A DNA stretch of 64,000 bases. Origin: Microcebus murinus. Lineage: Eukaryota; Chordata; Mammalia; Primates; Cheirogaleidae. How positions within the stretch are numbered: the first letter of the stretch is position 1; the number at the start of each line of letters is the position of its first letter. Made by a program: the position numbers and the translations under genes. Positions 45,399 to 58,779 of this stretch are shown piece by piece. A model generated the notes under the pieces. That model was not told where the DNA came from. It did not search any database and saw only the letters and a list, made by a program, of their open reading frames with translations. The stretch is taken from the NCBI RefSeq assembly GCF_040939455.1, contig NC_134129.1, positions 20,224,001-20,288,000 on the forward strand. Direction: 5' to 3'.

Positions 45399-46014
45399 AA
45401 CTAACTGTTGTAACCCTCTTAAATTGAATGGCCCAGCAAGCAGCACATTATATTGGTCCATTGCACATGACTATCAGGGTGAGGGTGACTGCATTTAATA
45501 TATTAGCATAATTGTAAGTATGCTCTTAATAAATTATTGTCAACATCTTTTCTATTGAATTACCTTATGCTTGCTTAAAAATTAAACACGTTTTATAGAT
45601 AAGAAAATTCTTCTGCTACATTTTAAATATAGTTACTTTTTTTGTTGTTAAATGCAATTTATTTTCATCAGCATAGTATAGACCTTTGTAATTCCACCAG
45701 GTTATCTGAAAGGCATCCCAAACTTAAATGTCTTAAACCAAACTATTGCTATCTCCCCAATCTGCTATTTATCTCAGAAAACAGCACTACCATTCACCGT
45801 GTTGCTTAAACCGCAAAACAAACAAATCTTCTAGTGATTCTTGACCCTACTCTTTCTTCCACATTTGCATAAATGCATCAGCCAATCTTGCACTCAACCA
45901 TAATTAATGGAAACCTTCCCTGACAAGTTTTAGAAAATAACTTCTCATTAACTTCCTTCCTTTTTTCCAGCTTTAGTTTTTCTTCTAAACACTACCACCA
46001 CCTGACACTATTTT
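45399..46014. other. Unassigned sequence
   Basis: Unique DNA, possibly including more of the L2 that follows. Confidence 0.35.
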
Positions 46015-46115
46015 CACCCATTAAGGTATAAATTCCATGAGGGCAGGGATTCTATCAGTGTGCATCCCAGTATATGTAAATGGTAGTTAATTAAAAATTT
46101 TTTTTAGATGAATAA
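46015..46115 (+). mobile_element. L2 LINE 3' end relic
   Basis: AAGGTATAAATTCCATGAGG, GCAGGGATTCTATCAGTG and CATCCCAGTATATG match the L2 3' end phrase (AAGCTCCATGAGGGCAGGGA...TATCCCCAG). Confidence 0.7.
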
Positions 46116-46829
46116 GAGAATCTCAATCTCCGTTTGAAAGTCTGTGTGTTGATTTTCTTTCCTTGTTAATGTGAGCAGGGATTGAAGAGAAATAGTAGGG
46201 TGGAAAGAAAATAGGATTGAGACAGCTTGCCCACCCATAGCTGTGATTACTGATGTTTTAAACTGGATCAGATAATTGTGAGTAATTGGAAAATGAGCAG
46301 AAAGCTATAGGGCTTACTTAAAATGAAATTAAGTGATATGAAAGTGAGGTAAGAGGGTGGTGACTAAAGACATAAATCTATATTATGAATAAAGCAGGTG
46401 CAGTTATTCAGTAACCTTTCCGTGTATTGATAAAAAATATCTGAAAGTTAAAATGAACCTCAAGAGCTGTAAACTGTCAATGTCATATGTTTACAATTAT
46501 TTCCTAATTTTATACTGTCATGTATTGAATATAACACGATATGAATCACAAAGGAAGTCATTCAGTGTATCTGCTTTTTATTTATTGGTTTGATTGCTCT
46601 TTTTATTAGTGGCCGTTCAAAACCTGCTTCGATTCAAAAAAGATTTGAGGATATTTTGGTAGAGATAAATTGACTGGTTGCCTACTGGGTTTCCAGGCGT
46701 AATTAAGTTGTCCAAATTCAATGAACAAATTTGCAAAGGTATGTTACGCTGATCATGATAATTACAAACAATTTTTTTATGCACTTGCAATGAGCTTCAC
46801 TTAACTACTGAAATTGGAAGAAGCGTACT
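46116..46829. other. Unassigned AT-rich sequence
   Basis: Nothing recognised. Confidence 0.35.
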
Positions 46830-47000
46830 TGCCTGAGCTTGCAAGTTCGATTCCAGCTCTACCACTTATAAATTTTACATCGAGGAATGAATTATTTACA
46901 CTTTCCTCATCCAGTAAATGGGGGTATTTATATGCTCATTTGATGGATTGCTATGATGATAAGATGACATAATATATTCAAAGTGTTTGGAACACTTTGA
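46830..47000 (+). mobile_element. MIR SINE relic
   Basis: GCAAGTTCGATTCCAGCTCT, ACCACTTATAAATTTTAC, CTTTCCTCATCCAGTAAATG and AAAGTGTTTGGAACACTTTG follow MIR in order. Confidence 0.8.
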
Positions 47001-47274
47001 ATTCTTGTGGAGAATAATCCTAAATGAATTTCAGATATTGTTAATATTTTGTAGTATTATCCAAATACGGGGAAATGATGCTCAATCCTTCCACATAGAA
47101 AAGTTATAATAACTTTTTAATCACTGCATAGTTAATCTTCAAAGAAGATTTTTCAGATGGTGATATTCACTGCAATTTTTATTTTTCTTCTATTTATTTT
47201 TCATTTTAATATTAATTAATTCATCAATTCATTTATTCACTTTTATGAAAGGATTTCTTGGGTGACATTATTAA

Positions 47275-47700
47275 CTTTATTCCTTCATATGAATTATTAT
47301 AGTTATACTATAATATTATATTAAATACAATTTAATCTATTGTATATCATAATATTATGATATATAATATTATATTAACTATGTAATATTAACTATATAT
47401 TATATGATATTAACTATATTATATTAACTATATATAATATTATATTAACTATATATAATATTATATTAACTATATATAATTATATTAACTATATATAATA
47501 TTATTATATTATATTAACTATATATAATATTATATACTTATATAATATTAACTATATATAATATTATTAACTATATAATATTATATGTTATAATATTATA
47601 TTATATAATATTACATATTACCTATACATAATATTAAACATAGTTATATTAATTATTATGATCTATAGTTATAACTATAGTTACAATAACCATAGGTCAT
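47275..47700. repeat. AT-rich minisatellite (TATTAACTATATATAATAT-like)
   Basis: Irregular tandem repeats of ATTAACTATATATAATATT, clearest at 47380-47640, composed almost only of A/T with periodic AAC. Confidence 0.9.
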
Positions 47701-47759
47701 AAGTATATGATCATAAATATTTTTTAAAATGCTGCTATAGATTAATCATTATGTATTTC

Positions 47760-47975
47760 TGGGGTTTTCAAATGAGGGAAGTTTTTCCACCACTACCTTC
47801 CTGGGGGGTGGGAGGAATTAATGATGTGTGAAATCATTCTTTATTGTCATGACTTAGAGGCATCTTCCTGGCATGTGGTGCATGGCAATGGATGTTACTA
47901 AACATCTTATCATGCACACCCTGGTGGGCCTATGTATCTCTAAAATTCCAAAAAGTTTTCATGCATGATACAAAA
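47760..47975. mobile_element. hAT-type MER5A-like relic
   Basis: GGTGGGAGGAATTAATGATG, CTTAGAGGCATCTTCCTGGC and GGATGTTACTAAACATCTTA follow a common hAT-Charlie MER5-type phrase (CTACTGGCATCTAGTGGG...GGGATGCTGCTAAACATCC). Confidence 0.5.
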
Positions 47976-48419
47976 ATAGTCGACAGTTTACTGGTCATGG
48001 TAAAAAAAAAAAAATCTCTATTTCCCTCAGATGTAAAAATTTGCAAAGTGGAGCACCTTTTACAAGTATAGTGGATGAACGCTGATTTTTTACATGCATG
48101 TGTGTAGATGTATGTATGCATGAATTTATTTATTGTAGATGCCAGGAATCACTGTCAACAGAGTTCAGTTCAGAGTGACCTGTTTGACTTTGAAGCCGGC
48201 TTTTATACTGAAAATACGGAAATTTGTCTCGTGACGTGTGTCTCATAAGTTTGCGTGGTGAATAAAGAAACCTCCAAAAGTTATTAACTACTCCAGGTAG
48301 GAAGGGAGTGTTGACATGTTTTAGGTAGGTAGTAATGTAACATAACTAAATTACATGAGAATGTATGCAGCTCTTAAAAGCTACAAAACTGTCATTGTCT
48401 AAACCTCAGCAACGAATTT
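47976..48419. other. Unassigned sequence
   Basis: A 13-nt A run at 48001-48013; otherwise unique. Confidence 0.35.
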
Positions 48420-49250
48420 TACATATGCCTAAATTTGCATATAGTTAATTAGTGTTTTCAAAGCAGTCCTTAGAGCCCAAATACCCAATTTCTTAGTTCA
48501 ATTATATTTTTCTCTTGTTCCGTGTTTAGTGTAGAAGAAAAAATAGCTGGTGCCCATCTTTTGAAGAGACATCTCTTCACACTCTTGAATTCTCTTATTA
48601 AAAGCAGTTCAGATTTCTTTTATTTCAAACACTCAACTTTCTCAAGACCACATGGGAAGTTTGCCATGCCCTACCTGAAAAGATTCGAGGCAGAGCTCAT
48701 ATATTAAAAAGCCCCTCAGGAATTCAGCCATCCGATTTATCATTAAACAGAGCTATCTTCTTAATGGAACTATTCCCTTTGATTAAAAGCTCTATTATTT
48801 TTCAAAGTGAAACAATTTCCCAAGCTATGAAAATCCTCTGCAGATGTTGTTTCTAGTGGAATTGAAACACCTTTTCCTATCTATCCTATACTTCTAGAAA
48901 AGATGAGTCAATGAATATAAATAATTACCAGTAATATAATATCAATGTAGTTTTCATCATATAATATTACATGTAACACAAAAGCATAACAAATTCAAAT
49001 ATATAGAGACAATTTAAATCGAATTGATTAGAATTGGGATATAATCAGTCATGGGCATGAAATGCTATTTAATCAGGTAATGACTTCATTAAACATGGTT
49101 AATCACATGCCACCTCAAATTCATTTTCTAAACATAGAATTAATTATTCAAATTATAGCAATTAAAACACACCAGTCAATGGCTTGATGCATTTCTAAAA
49201 CTACCTAGGCAAGCTTGCCAAAAAAATCTAGTCATCATTTACAGGGTTTG
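48420..49250. other. Candidate conserved non-coding block
   Basis: About 830 bp with no recognised repeat, rich in TAAT cores (ATAGTTAATTAGTG, GAATTAATTATTCAAATTAT) and a TCF/SOX-like CCCTTTGATTAAAAG. Open frames are short. A regulatory role is inferred only from texture. Confidence 0.28.
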
Positions 49251-49529
49251 GTGTGTGTATTGAATATCTAACTCAATAAAATAGACATCTGAAACAAACA
49301 CTACCATGGGAACAAAATATAGACAATACTGGGTAGTTATTTCTTAGCAAAATCATATAATAGATTTAGAGAACTAAATAGGGCATAGAAAATATATGTG
49401 AATCTTGAAAAAAAAACTCACTTAGTGTTTATTCCTCAAATATGCTGTATCTATTTCTTTATCACAGAACAATTCCCAATTCATATAAAGTGGAAGTACT
49501 AATACATTTTCCTTAAGCCACACAAAATC
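49251..49529. other. Unassigned sequence
   Basis: Unique AT-rich DNA; nothing recognised. Confidence 0.35.
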
Positions 49530-49636
49530 AACATATATATTCATATATATTCATATATATGAATATTCATATATATGAATATATATACTCAATATATATA
49601 TTCAATGTATATATATTCATATATATATGAATACCT
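49530..49636. repeat. (ATATATTC)n palindromic AT repeat
   Basis: Repeated CATATATATTC/GAATATATATG units forming many self-complementary stretches. Confidence 0.92.
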
Positions 49637-50232
49637 ATTCAATGCATGGTACTATGTTAGGTACAGCAGACAAACAAAAGAACTACAACTTACGTGACAG
49701 AATTTACATACAGTTTGGAATGCTAGCTACAACATGAAAAAAATCTACAAACAAGATACATTAAACATAATTAACTAAGGAAGAGCCCACTGGGCTTTCT
49801 GTTTTGAGGCATACACTTGGAAAACATTTTTTAAAAAATTTGTAGCTCAACAGAAGAAATTAAATTGGATTCTGTTTCATGACATTCTTTATGTGATCAT
49901 TCCTGGCCACTCTGGCACTGGATAGAATAGTTTATTTTCTGAATGAGCTTACTTACATATTCACTAAAAAAGGCTTTGTATGGTCCAGTAAACATTTAGG
50001 GGATGGAATGGATACTATTGCCTTAAATTTACCCCGCATTTCAGTTATTACTCAGAGCAATTTAAGAATGGTAATTCTTTGGTATAATACTTTCATTTGC
50101 AAAATTTGGTGTACAAATGAAGTATTCTACACTTAATTCAATACTCCAGCTGCTAATGGACATTATAACAATGTATATTCAGAATCATAACAAAAAAATT
50201 TCAAATATTAGTTTAAAATGTTAGCATGCCTC
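49637..50232. other. Unassigned sequence
   Basis: Nothing recognised. Confidence 0.35.
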
Positions 50233-50234
50233 TA

Positions 50235-50679
50235 CCGTGTTTCCCCCCAAAATCAGACAGGGTCTTAGATGTATTTTTCCTTAAGAAGACACCCTAGGGC
50301 TTATTTTCAGGGGATGTGTTATTTTTTTTAAGGACGGTACAACAATCTACATTTATTCAAATATAGTTAAGTCATCTTCTTCTGAAACGTCATCATAACT
50401 CTCCAAACCCCGAATCCCATCCTGAATGTCTTGTGACTCTATTTCCTTTAGAACCACTGGCCCCGATCTCTCCTGTGGAGCACTAGAGCTCTCATGGGGC
50501 GGATGAGAAGGGCTGCTCGTGTCCTTTCCTGCGACGACATGCGTGGGTTGTGCAGATGCGCTGCGTAGCCACGCCCACCACTGGGGCTTATTTTCGGGGT
50601 AGAGTTTGTATTGCACAAATGCTTAGAAATCCTGCTAGGGCTTATTTTATGGGTAGGTCTTATTTTCAGGGAAACACGG
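50235..50679 (-). mobile_element. TA-flanked mariner-like element, copy 6 (445 bp)
   Basis: Ends CCGTGTTTCCCC and AGGGAAACACGG with TA at 50233-50234 and 50680-50681. The minus strand carries the acidic remnant at 50353-50465, open over 87 codons to 50616. Relative to copy 1 a few bases are missing where others read CCCGCTCCGCGACG. Confidence 0.86.
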
Positions 50680-50681
50680 TA

Positions 50682-51784
50682 GAAGAACCAAGGTACCTCA
50701 ATGACTTTTACCCATTCGTTGAAACTCACTATATAGAGATTCTAAGTGAAAATAATTTTTGCAAGTTCGCGTGGATAAAGTGAGTAATAAGTATCTGTAC
50801 ATATTTGTCACATAAGTCTTAGTAATCTTTCTTTTACTACAGCAATCTTTTCCTTATTAAAATGACCAAACAAGCAGGTAAGGGAATGATTATATTCACC
50901 TCTAAGGAAATGGTAACTCTTAGCAACATCATGAAAGTACGACAATAAAATATATAACATTTCTATAAAAACATCTGATTTCCATGTTTTATTTGTGATT
51001 TAGAAAACGGGATAGAAAGAGCAGCATGTCTTCATCACAGAATAGTCATTTATAGACATGAGCTATTTACACAGTATGATTCAAAATGAACAACTGCTAA
51101 TAAAGGAGTTAACTTAAAAAATAATAATTTTGACATCATTCCATTTTTCCTTGTAATCCAATATCAGGTATGAATTTTCCGAGAATTACTATGCTCCCAC
51201 TGTCATTCTGAACCTGTATTTGTAGCAATTTGAAGTAAAATTATTAACTTAGTCATTTAGTTTAATGGAAATTATGCCCCATTATCATACATTTATAAAA
51301 TAATACTGAATAATTTTGTTGGAAATAGTTTCTGAAATTATACTATTGTAGTAACTCAACAAGAGGGAAACAATATGAAAGGGAAGTCTCATCTTTTTGC
51401 TCAAGTAAAACCATATTTTGGCAAAGGCTGGCTGACATTTGATTTTTATTACAGAGGTTAGTTATGATAATGAAAACTGATAGATAAGCAAGCAATACCT
51501 GTTTAAAATTCCACTCAGAAAATTAATACGTTTTTATGTAAATATTTGCTCCTTATAATAACAATGCACTTTGTTATCCACTCACTAAATATTGTTTAGC
51601 TGCAGAAGTAGTATCAGTACCTGAGAATGCCTTGGTGAATGCACACAATGTCCTTCCAAATGCATTGTTACCTTAATATTCCATTTAAAATGAGTATATG
51701 GCTTGGCAAATGTTTATGGACTAAAATACAGCTATTTTAATATTTGATAATTATCCATTTATTTCAATTTTATTTGAAGATAGT
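50682..51784. other. Unassigned AT-rich sequence
   Basis: Unique DNA without recognised features. Confidence 0.35.
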
Positions 51785-51920
51785 CCATGTTTTAAGGTCC
51801 AGCTCAAATGTTAACCTCTTCCATATCGTATTTCCTGATCCAGTATCAAAAACAGTTTCTCCTGTCCTGAGTTTTGCCATATTCCTTGGCCCCAGACTTG
51901 TTAAATGAATCACTTTTTTT
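51785..51920 (+). mobile_element. L2 LINE relic
   Basis: AAGGTCCAGCTCAAATGTTA, CCTCTTCCATATCGTATTTC and CTGATCCAG match the L2 phrase (CCAGCTCAAATGCCACCTCC...TCCCTGA). Confidence 0.55.
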
Positions 51921-52059
51921 TTAATCATGATTTTGGTCTGTATGTTTTCCCAGAAGTGGTGCAGATGCTGACATTTTAAGGCTGTTGCAGACAGCTTAAA
52001 TTGTCAAACAATATCATTTAAACTCCGAAACATTGTCTTATCGATCCAACTATTGGAAA

Positions 52060-52185
52060 CAGGTGTTGTGATAGTTTTATCTGACAACTTGACCAAGTTA
52101 AGGGATACTCAGATTGTTGGTAAAACATTGTTTCTGGGTGTGTCTGTGAAGGTATCTCCAGAAGAGATTAGCTTGGTTTAAGAAA
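52060..52185. mobile_element. Unassigned ancient interspersed repeat
   Basis: CTGACAACTTGACCAAGTTA, GGTAAAACATTGTTTCTGGG and TGTGTCTGTGAAGGTATCTC belong to a phrase I know from many mammalian loci (CAACTTGACTGGG...CTGGGTGTGTCTGTGAGGG). I cannot name the family safely. Confidence 0.4.
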
Positions 52186-52369
52186 AAGTTAATTTCCTCA
52201 AAATATAAAATACAGATATTGTGCTAATAAAAAGGTACAAAGTACTTTTAGATATCATGTTTATTCATTTAAGTTTGTGATTTTTAAGAATCATGAAATG
52301 TACAATTCCAGCAGAGGAAGATAATATAAAATTATGTTCTAAAATTATTAGTTTTAACAAATATGTGTC

Positions 52370-54650
52370 TTTTTTTAAAAAAGAGGTGATTGCCTCTTTG
52401 TGATGAATCTCCCAGGAGTCTGTTGTGCTTCTAGTACTTGGATGTACAGATTTCTAGGAAGACCTGGGAAATTTTCTTGAAGTATTCCCTCAAATAGTTT
52501 TCCCAGCCCTTGTGTATTTTCTTCTTCTTCACTCTCAAGGATTTCAATGATTCTTATTTTATGCCTCTTTACATAATCCCACAATTCTTTTAGGCTTTTT
52601 TCATCCCTCTTATTTCTGTGTTCCTTTTCTTTGGCTATTTTAATTCAAAGGTGTTGTCTTCTGGCTCTGAGATTCTTTCTTTTGCTTAGTCTAGTCTATT
52701 TCTAAGGCTTTCCTTTGTGTTTTATATTTCCTTGAATGAATTTTTTATTTCCCGAAGCTCTGGTTGATTTTTTTTTTTTTAACAATTCAATATCTTTAGT
52801 GATTTTTTTCATTTATTTCCTACATTGTTTTTGTGGCTTCTTTGTGTTGGGTTTCTATTTTCTCTTTTATTTCATTGAGCTTCCTTATAATCCATATTCA
52901 TAATTCTTTATCAGTTATTTTAATATTCTCATTTTGTTTGGTTTCCATTGGTATGGAGTTATTGTTTTCTTTTGGGGGGTCTCCTTTTACTCTGATGTAT
53001 GTGGAGAGTTTTTGCTGATTTCTTCTCATCTAGAGCAGCTTTTGCTTCTTATTTTTGGATTTTCTTTTGATTAGATAATGGCATGCCCGATTTAATCTCT
53101 GAGACAGTGGGTGGTGCTTGTGGGTGAGACTCAACTACACCCTGCATGATTGAGTCAGTAAATGCTGTAAAGGGTATGCAAATTGAACTTCCTCTCAGTA
53201 GGTGGTACTTTCTGGAAGGAACAAGCTACAACATTCTTTTTGGCTCCTGTGACCAGCTCTAGTCCCTCAGGAGAAGCAATTGATTGCCCCAGGGGTTTGG
53301 TGGGGTGCTGGAACTTCAGGTAAGTCCTATTCTTTGCCACAGCAGAGGTGGGTGGAGGAGTGCAGCTAGGCTGGGCTGGGTTGGGCTAGCTTGCCCTCAG
53401 GTTCCATCAAAGCTGGCAAGGTAAACTATTTCAGCAGGGGTCAAAGGTCTGCTCCCAGCTTCCAAGCAAAGCCACCACAGATTTGGCATTGGCCTTACCA
53501 AATCACAAATCTCCCCCCTCCTTGCCCTCAAGCAATGCAACTGAGACCCTGGTATACAGGATCTGGTCGGTGGGCCCATCTCTGGGTCCCTGAAGATCAA
53601 ATCCTGACCATGCTAGCTGGAAGCATGCTGTTCCCATGTTGCCATGGGGTGCCCAAGCAGGTTCAATGTCCTCACACTTTGGAGCATGTCCCACACTGAT
53701 GGAGTCACCTGGAAATGGCACCAGGGAGGGACAGGGGCAGACTGCTCACAGTGCAAGCACCCCTCAGACTGCAGCAGGACCCCCAGAGGAAAAGCCTGAG
53801 CCCCACTATCTGTGGAAGCCTCCGAATGGTGGCTCTATTGTCTGTCTCAGTAGCCATAGGTGGGGGAGGAGAAGAGGAGAAAAAAGAGTCCAGAAAGGCT
53901 TGAGCCCCACACTAAGCCCCGGTGTGATGGATGAACCAACCAAGAGAGAAAGCACTTCCTGTGAGTCCCTGCCCAATAGTCTCTCAGCATCCACTTGCAA
54001 GGCAGGAAGGGAGGAGAAGGGTCTGAAAGGAAGAAAGAAAGCCCTCCAATCTTCCCTGTCCTTCTCTCCAGAAAGCCAGACAACCCAGAATGCCCAGGCT
54101 TTTGAGTCACACAGATCTCCTGGGTCCCACTAGCTTCCTGTGGCCTCCATTGTCTGGGCCTGAGTTGGGGAATGTTTGTGTGGGAACGAGTGAGATGAAA
54201 ACCAAGGGGAAGAAGCCCCCTGGGGAGGACAAAGGTGCTTGGTGGGTGGAGAAGCAATATGGCCCCTGCCTTCTTGGCTAGGGTCTACCATGTTGGAAAG
54301 TGACCCCCCGGTTGCCGGCAGCTGGTGGTTGGTCCTCTAGGAGCTCCTGGTTCACTGGTGGCAGCAGCTTCTGGGCTTGGGAAGGTAGAGGAGCTCTCCT
54401 ACTGCTGGAGAGATGGAGGAGGGAGCAACCAACGTTTCCACCCACCCTTCTCGCTGGATGCCAAGCCTCTGGGGCTTGACCTCTACTGATCTCCTGCTCC
54501 TTTATGTTCCGCTCCACAACTCCTCTGTTCCTCCTTTTAGACGTTGCATTGTAGAGATCCAGAGAATACTGCCTTAACCAACGAGGAGACACACTGATGA
54601 TCAGGAGCAAGTGGATCAGGGCCTCAGGCTGCAGGTTTTGAAGGACACAC
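52370..54650 (-). mobile_element. Old L1 5' half (5' UTR and ORF1 region), antisense
   Basis: The plus strand shows reversed ORF1 region (TTTCATTGAGCTTCCTTATA; ATAATTCTTTATCAGTTATT; TGATTTCTTCTCATCTAGAG), then from about 53100 GC-rich reversed 5' UTR. Overlapping frames of 100-165 codons in the GC-rich part have no recognisable domain and are by-products of 5'-UTR composition. Confidence 0.75.
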
Positions 54651-56099
54651 TCAACCTCATGGGCCCAGTCTGGGCTTGAACTCCTGGCCTCAAGTCCAGA
54701 ATCTTTTATTAAATGGAATAGAATTGAATGGAAAATATTAAAGCATGTGGCACATGTTTTGAATGTTCTGTGAAACTTTTTTTTTTTTTTTGATTACATA
54801 TCAAGTCGCATGTGTTCTGGTCATGATATGAAATACATTTATTACTGAAGATGACAAAGTTTGAAAACAGCGGACATCACAGGAAGAAGCGGACCAATGT
54901 AAATTTTCAATGTGTGTCATTTGTCACGGAAAACATTTTCCTTTCCTTGGATATAATTAGCACTGGTAAAAATTTTGAGAAATTTTAAATATGTAATTTA
55001 AAACATCAGAAGAGAATTAATAATGACTTTCTATCAAAGAGTCTAAGATAAGATTCTGACAAACATTGCCAATTCATTTTCTCCTTTAGGATGTAAGTGA
55101 CGATGTCAAGAAGGAAAAATGAGGAAAGTGAAATATAGATGGGCAATAATAATAATAAAATAAATTTAATAATAAAATAATTAAAATAAATTTTAATAAA
55201 ATTAAATTTTAATTTTAAATAATTTTTTAAAATAAACAAAAATAATAAAGATTGTTTGAAACACTTTAAAAAAGAATTGACTTTGATAAAGGCACAGTAA
55301 TTTCACGAAGTTTTCCACTGAGTGCTAACAAAGAAAGGCAAGTCACCTAGACTGCCAACTTCACCCACAGGCTTTTTCTAAATTTTTATACCCACTTACT
55401 GCCATTGGACATCATTGTCTAAATCTTCATTTGGATTTTTACAGCAATGTCAAAGACCTATAATAATCATAAAACTCGGAAAGATCTTTGTCATATTTCA
55501 ACCGTTCCCAAAAATTATATGTCTCACTGAAACTGAGAAGTACCTTGTCAGAAAAAAAAAAATCAAGCTGCTACATTTAGTGACTATATATCCACATTTT
55601 AAAATATCACTTGAAAACCAGAAACTGTACTTTTTAAATTTTAAAATAAGCTGTGCTTCCTCTTGTGGTAAATTGAAGTGCTGGAGTCACTTTAAATACT
55701 TCTTTCTTCTCTGCACACTAGGAAAATAGAAATGATTATTCATAGTACATCTCTAGGCAACTTAATTTGTGCATTACAGCTTATTTTTCTCTCTCTTCAA
55801 ATGTGTTTGAATTATTATGCCAAAACACTTTCGCCCTTCCTACAATTTTCTCTGTTATTTTTGTCCTACTTGCTAAAGTTTATATGTGTTCTGTAAGGGA
55901 AACCTTTTTTCCCCCCCTCTATCTGTGAGGAACTTTATCTATAAATGGCTACTTATTGAGATGAGGGTGGATCTTTGGTGATGGTACCATAAAAAGATGC
56001 TATTTGAACACATTTATTATTTCCAAGATTCATGGGGATGATGCTGCTGCTTCTCATTGGACTTTGTTTCCCTAATTGGATGGGCAATGAGTAGGTGTG
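54651..56099. other. Unassigned sequence with AT simple repeats
   Basis: Poly(T) at 54777-54792, an AAT/AAAT-rich stretch at about 55145-55250 and an A run at 55552-55562. 54655-54695 resembles a reversed Alu-monomer scrap (CTTGAACTCCTGGCCTCAAG). No gene seen. Confidence 0.4.
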
Positions 56100-56850
56100 T
56101 ATTATGGGATGAATTGTGTGCCTCCCCAAATTCATACATTGAACTTTAACCCCAGTACCCCAGAATGTGACTATTTGGAGATAGAGCCTTTAAAGAGCCA
56201 AGTAAGGCCAGGCCTGATGGCTCACACCTGTCATCCCAGCACTCTGGGAGGCCGAGGCGGGTGTATTATTTGAGCTCAGGAGTTTGAGACCAGCCAGAGC
56301 AAGAGCGAGACCCCATCTCTACTAAAAATAGAAAGAAATTAGCTGGACAACTAATATATATATATATATATAATATATATATATATTTAAAAAGTTAGCT
56401 GGGCATGGTTGTGCATGCCTGTAGTCTCAGCTACTCAGGAGGCTGAGGCAGGAGGATCTCTTAAGCCCAGGAGTTTGAGGTTGCTGTGAGCTAGGCTGAT
56501 GCAGCCCGGGCAACAGAGTGAGACTCTGCCTCCAAAAAAAAAAAAAAAAAAAAAAAGCACCAATTAAATTCAAATGGGATCCTTAGACTGGAACTTAATC
56601 CAATAGGGCTAACCCAATGGGACAGAAGGGAACAAACAAAGGTGCCACATGAAGGCACCATAAGAAGAACCTCTCCAAGGCAGGGGAGAGAGGCCTCAGA
56701 AGAAACAACCCTGCCACCATCTTGGTCTCAGCCTCCTGGCCACTAGAACAGTGAGAAAATAGTTTTCTCTCACATAAGTCCCTCAGTCTGTAGCAGCCTA
56801 GAAAATTTTGTTATGGCAGTCCTGACAAACTCAATACCCTGTGAGAAGAG
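56100..56850 (+). mobile_element. MaLR-type LTR, interrupted by an Alu
   Basis: GATGAATTGTGTGCCTCCCC, AATGTGACTATTTGGAGATA, then after the Alu GAGAGAGGCCTCAGAAGAAA, CAACCCTGCCACCATCTTGG and TTTTGTTATGGCAGTCCTGA follow the common MaLR-like LTR layout. Diverged; no internal sequence. Confidence 0.6.
56206..56556 (+). mobile_element. Dimeric Alu SINE with expanded (AT)n linker (copy 6)
   Basis: GGCCAGGCCTGATGGCTCACA start. The middle A-rich linker has grown into (AT)n at 56353-56386. The right arm lost the ACGGCACTCACTCTAGCC segment (GCTGATGCAGCCCGGG). Poly(A) tail at 56533-56556. Confidence 0.95.
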
Positions 56851-57051
56851 GAGAAGAAGCAGTCTCTGTGTTTAAATGTGAAAAATCGGATTCAGTCATT
56901 GGAAAATCTGTCTCCCATTAAAACAAGACGATAATGCATAGCATGATGAACCATTGCAGAACAAATGAGGCAAGAAGTTCAAGGCCCACATACGTGGATC
57001 CCAGGACCTTAACAGAATCAGGCCCCACTCCTCCAAAAGCAAATAGGATCA

Positions 57052-57391
57052 GGCCAGGCACAGTGGCTCACACCTGTCATCCTAGCACTGTGGGAGGCCG
57101 AGGCAGGAGGATCGCTCAAGGTCAGGAGTTCGAAACCAGCCTGAGCAAGAGTGGGACCCCATCTCTACTAAAATTAGAAAGAAATTAATTGGCCAACTAA
57201 AAATATATAGAAAAAATTAGCCGGGCATGGCAGCGCATGCCTGTAGTCTCAGCTACTCAGGAGGCTGAGACAAGAGGATCGCTCGAGCCCAGGAGTTTAA
57301 GGTTGCTGTGAGCTAGGCTGACGCCACGGCACTCACTCTAGCCCAGGCAACAGAGTGAGACTCTGTCTCAAAAATAAATAAACAAATAAAT
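57052..57391 (+). mobile_element. Dimeric Alu SINE, strepsirrhine type (copy 7)
   Basis: Full dimer with a tail of AAAT/AAAC units. AAAAGCAAATAGGATCAG (57036-57053) and AAAAGCAAGTAGGATCAG (57392-57409) are an 18-bp target duplication with one mismatch. Confidence 0.96.
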
Positions 57392-57409
57392 AAAAGCAAG
57401 TAGGATCAG

Positions 57410-57660
57410 AGCTTTATCTGGGTCAAGGGAGTGACTAGTACATAGGTTAGAAAAAAATAATAACCGCAATGAAAAGCAGTCTTGAGGGGAGAAAACAGGG
57501 TCTCCTAAAAATATATTATTTAAAGCTTTCTCTACAGGAAAACATTCTCAAAGAATGTTTTTAGACTAAATAAGTCTAAAAACTCATGTTGTTAGATTAA
57601 ACAAGTGATCCACCGGATATAATAAAGCAAGGTGTCTCAACTCTGCTCTTGCCACTTAAA
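57410..57660. other. Unassigned spacer
   Basis: Unique sequence between two Alus. Confidence 0.35.
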
Positions 57661-57671
57661 AAACGCTCCAG

Positions 57672-58017
<346 letters not shown>

Positions 58018-58091
58018 AAAACGCTCCAGGATATTCACTTACATTATACTCTTCTCAGAAGGACAATATAATGAAAAAAGCACATTAAAAA

Positions 58092-58094
<3 letters not shown>

Positions 58095-58129
<35 letters not shown>
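58095..58129. repeat. (AT)n microsatellite
   Basis: About 17 uninterrupted AT units. Confidence 0.95.
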
Positions 58130-58160
58130 TATTTTAAAAATATTTTGTCTTTAGGAGTTA

Positions 58161-58490
<330 letters not shown>

Positions 58491-58499
58491 TTCATTGCT

Positions 58500-58779
58500 C
58501 AGTATTTTGTACATTTTTCTTATTTTTTCTTTCCTATTCTGAATAAATTCACTGATATTCAAAGACATTTATTATAAAATTGAGTTTAAGTTCCACTTGT
58601 ATTAACCACAGAATTTTCAAATACTTTTCTGTAAATTTAGATAAAATATGAATAGACTCTGTTACAGAAAGTTAAAATTAATAAGATAGGATTGCATTGA
58701 AAGTGTTATAGGTCATAAAACCTTAAATACAAATAGGAGTTTATTTTACATACACGCTGTACAGTCAGACCTTTTCATC
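58500..58779. other. Unassigned AT-rich sequence
   Basis: Nothing recognised. Confidence 0.35.

Noticed and set aside
53391..54257. Open frames of 100-165 codons on both strands
   Set aside because: They lie in GC-rich reversed L1 5'-UTR sequence, overlap on both strands and show no domain.
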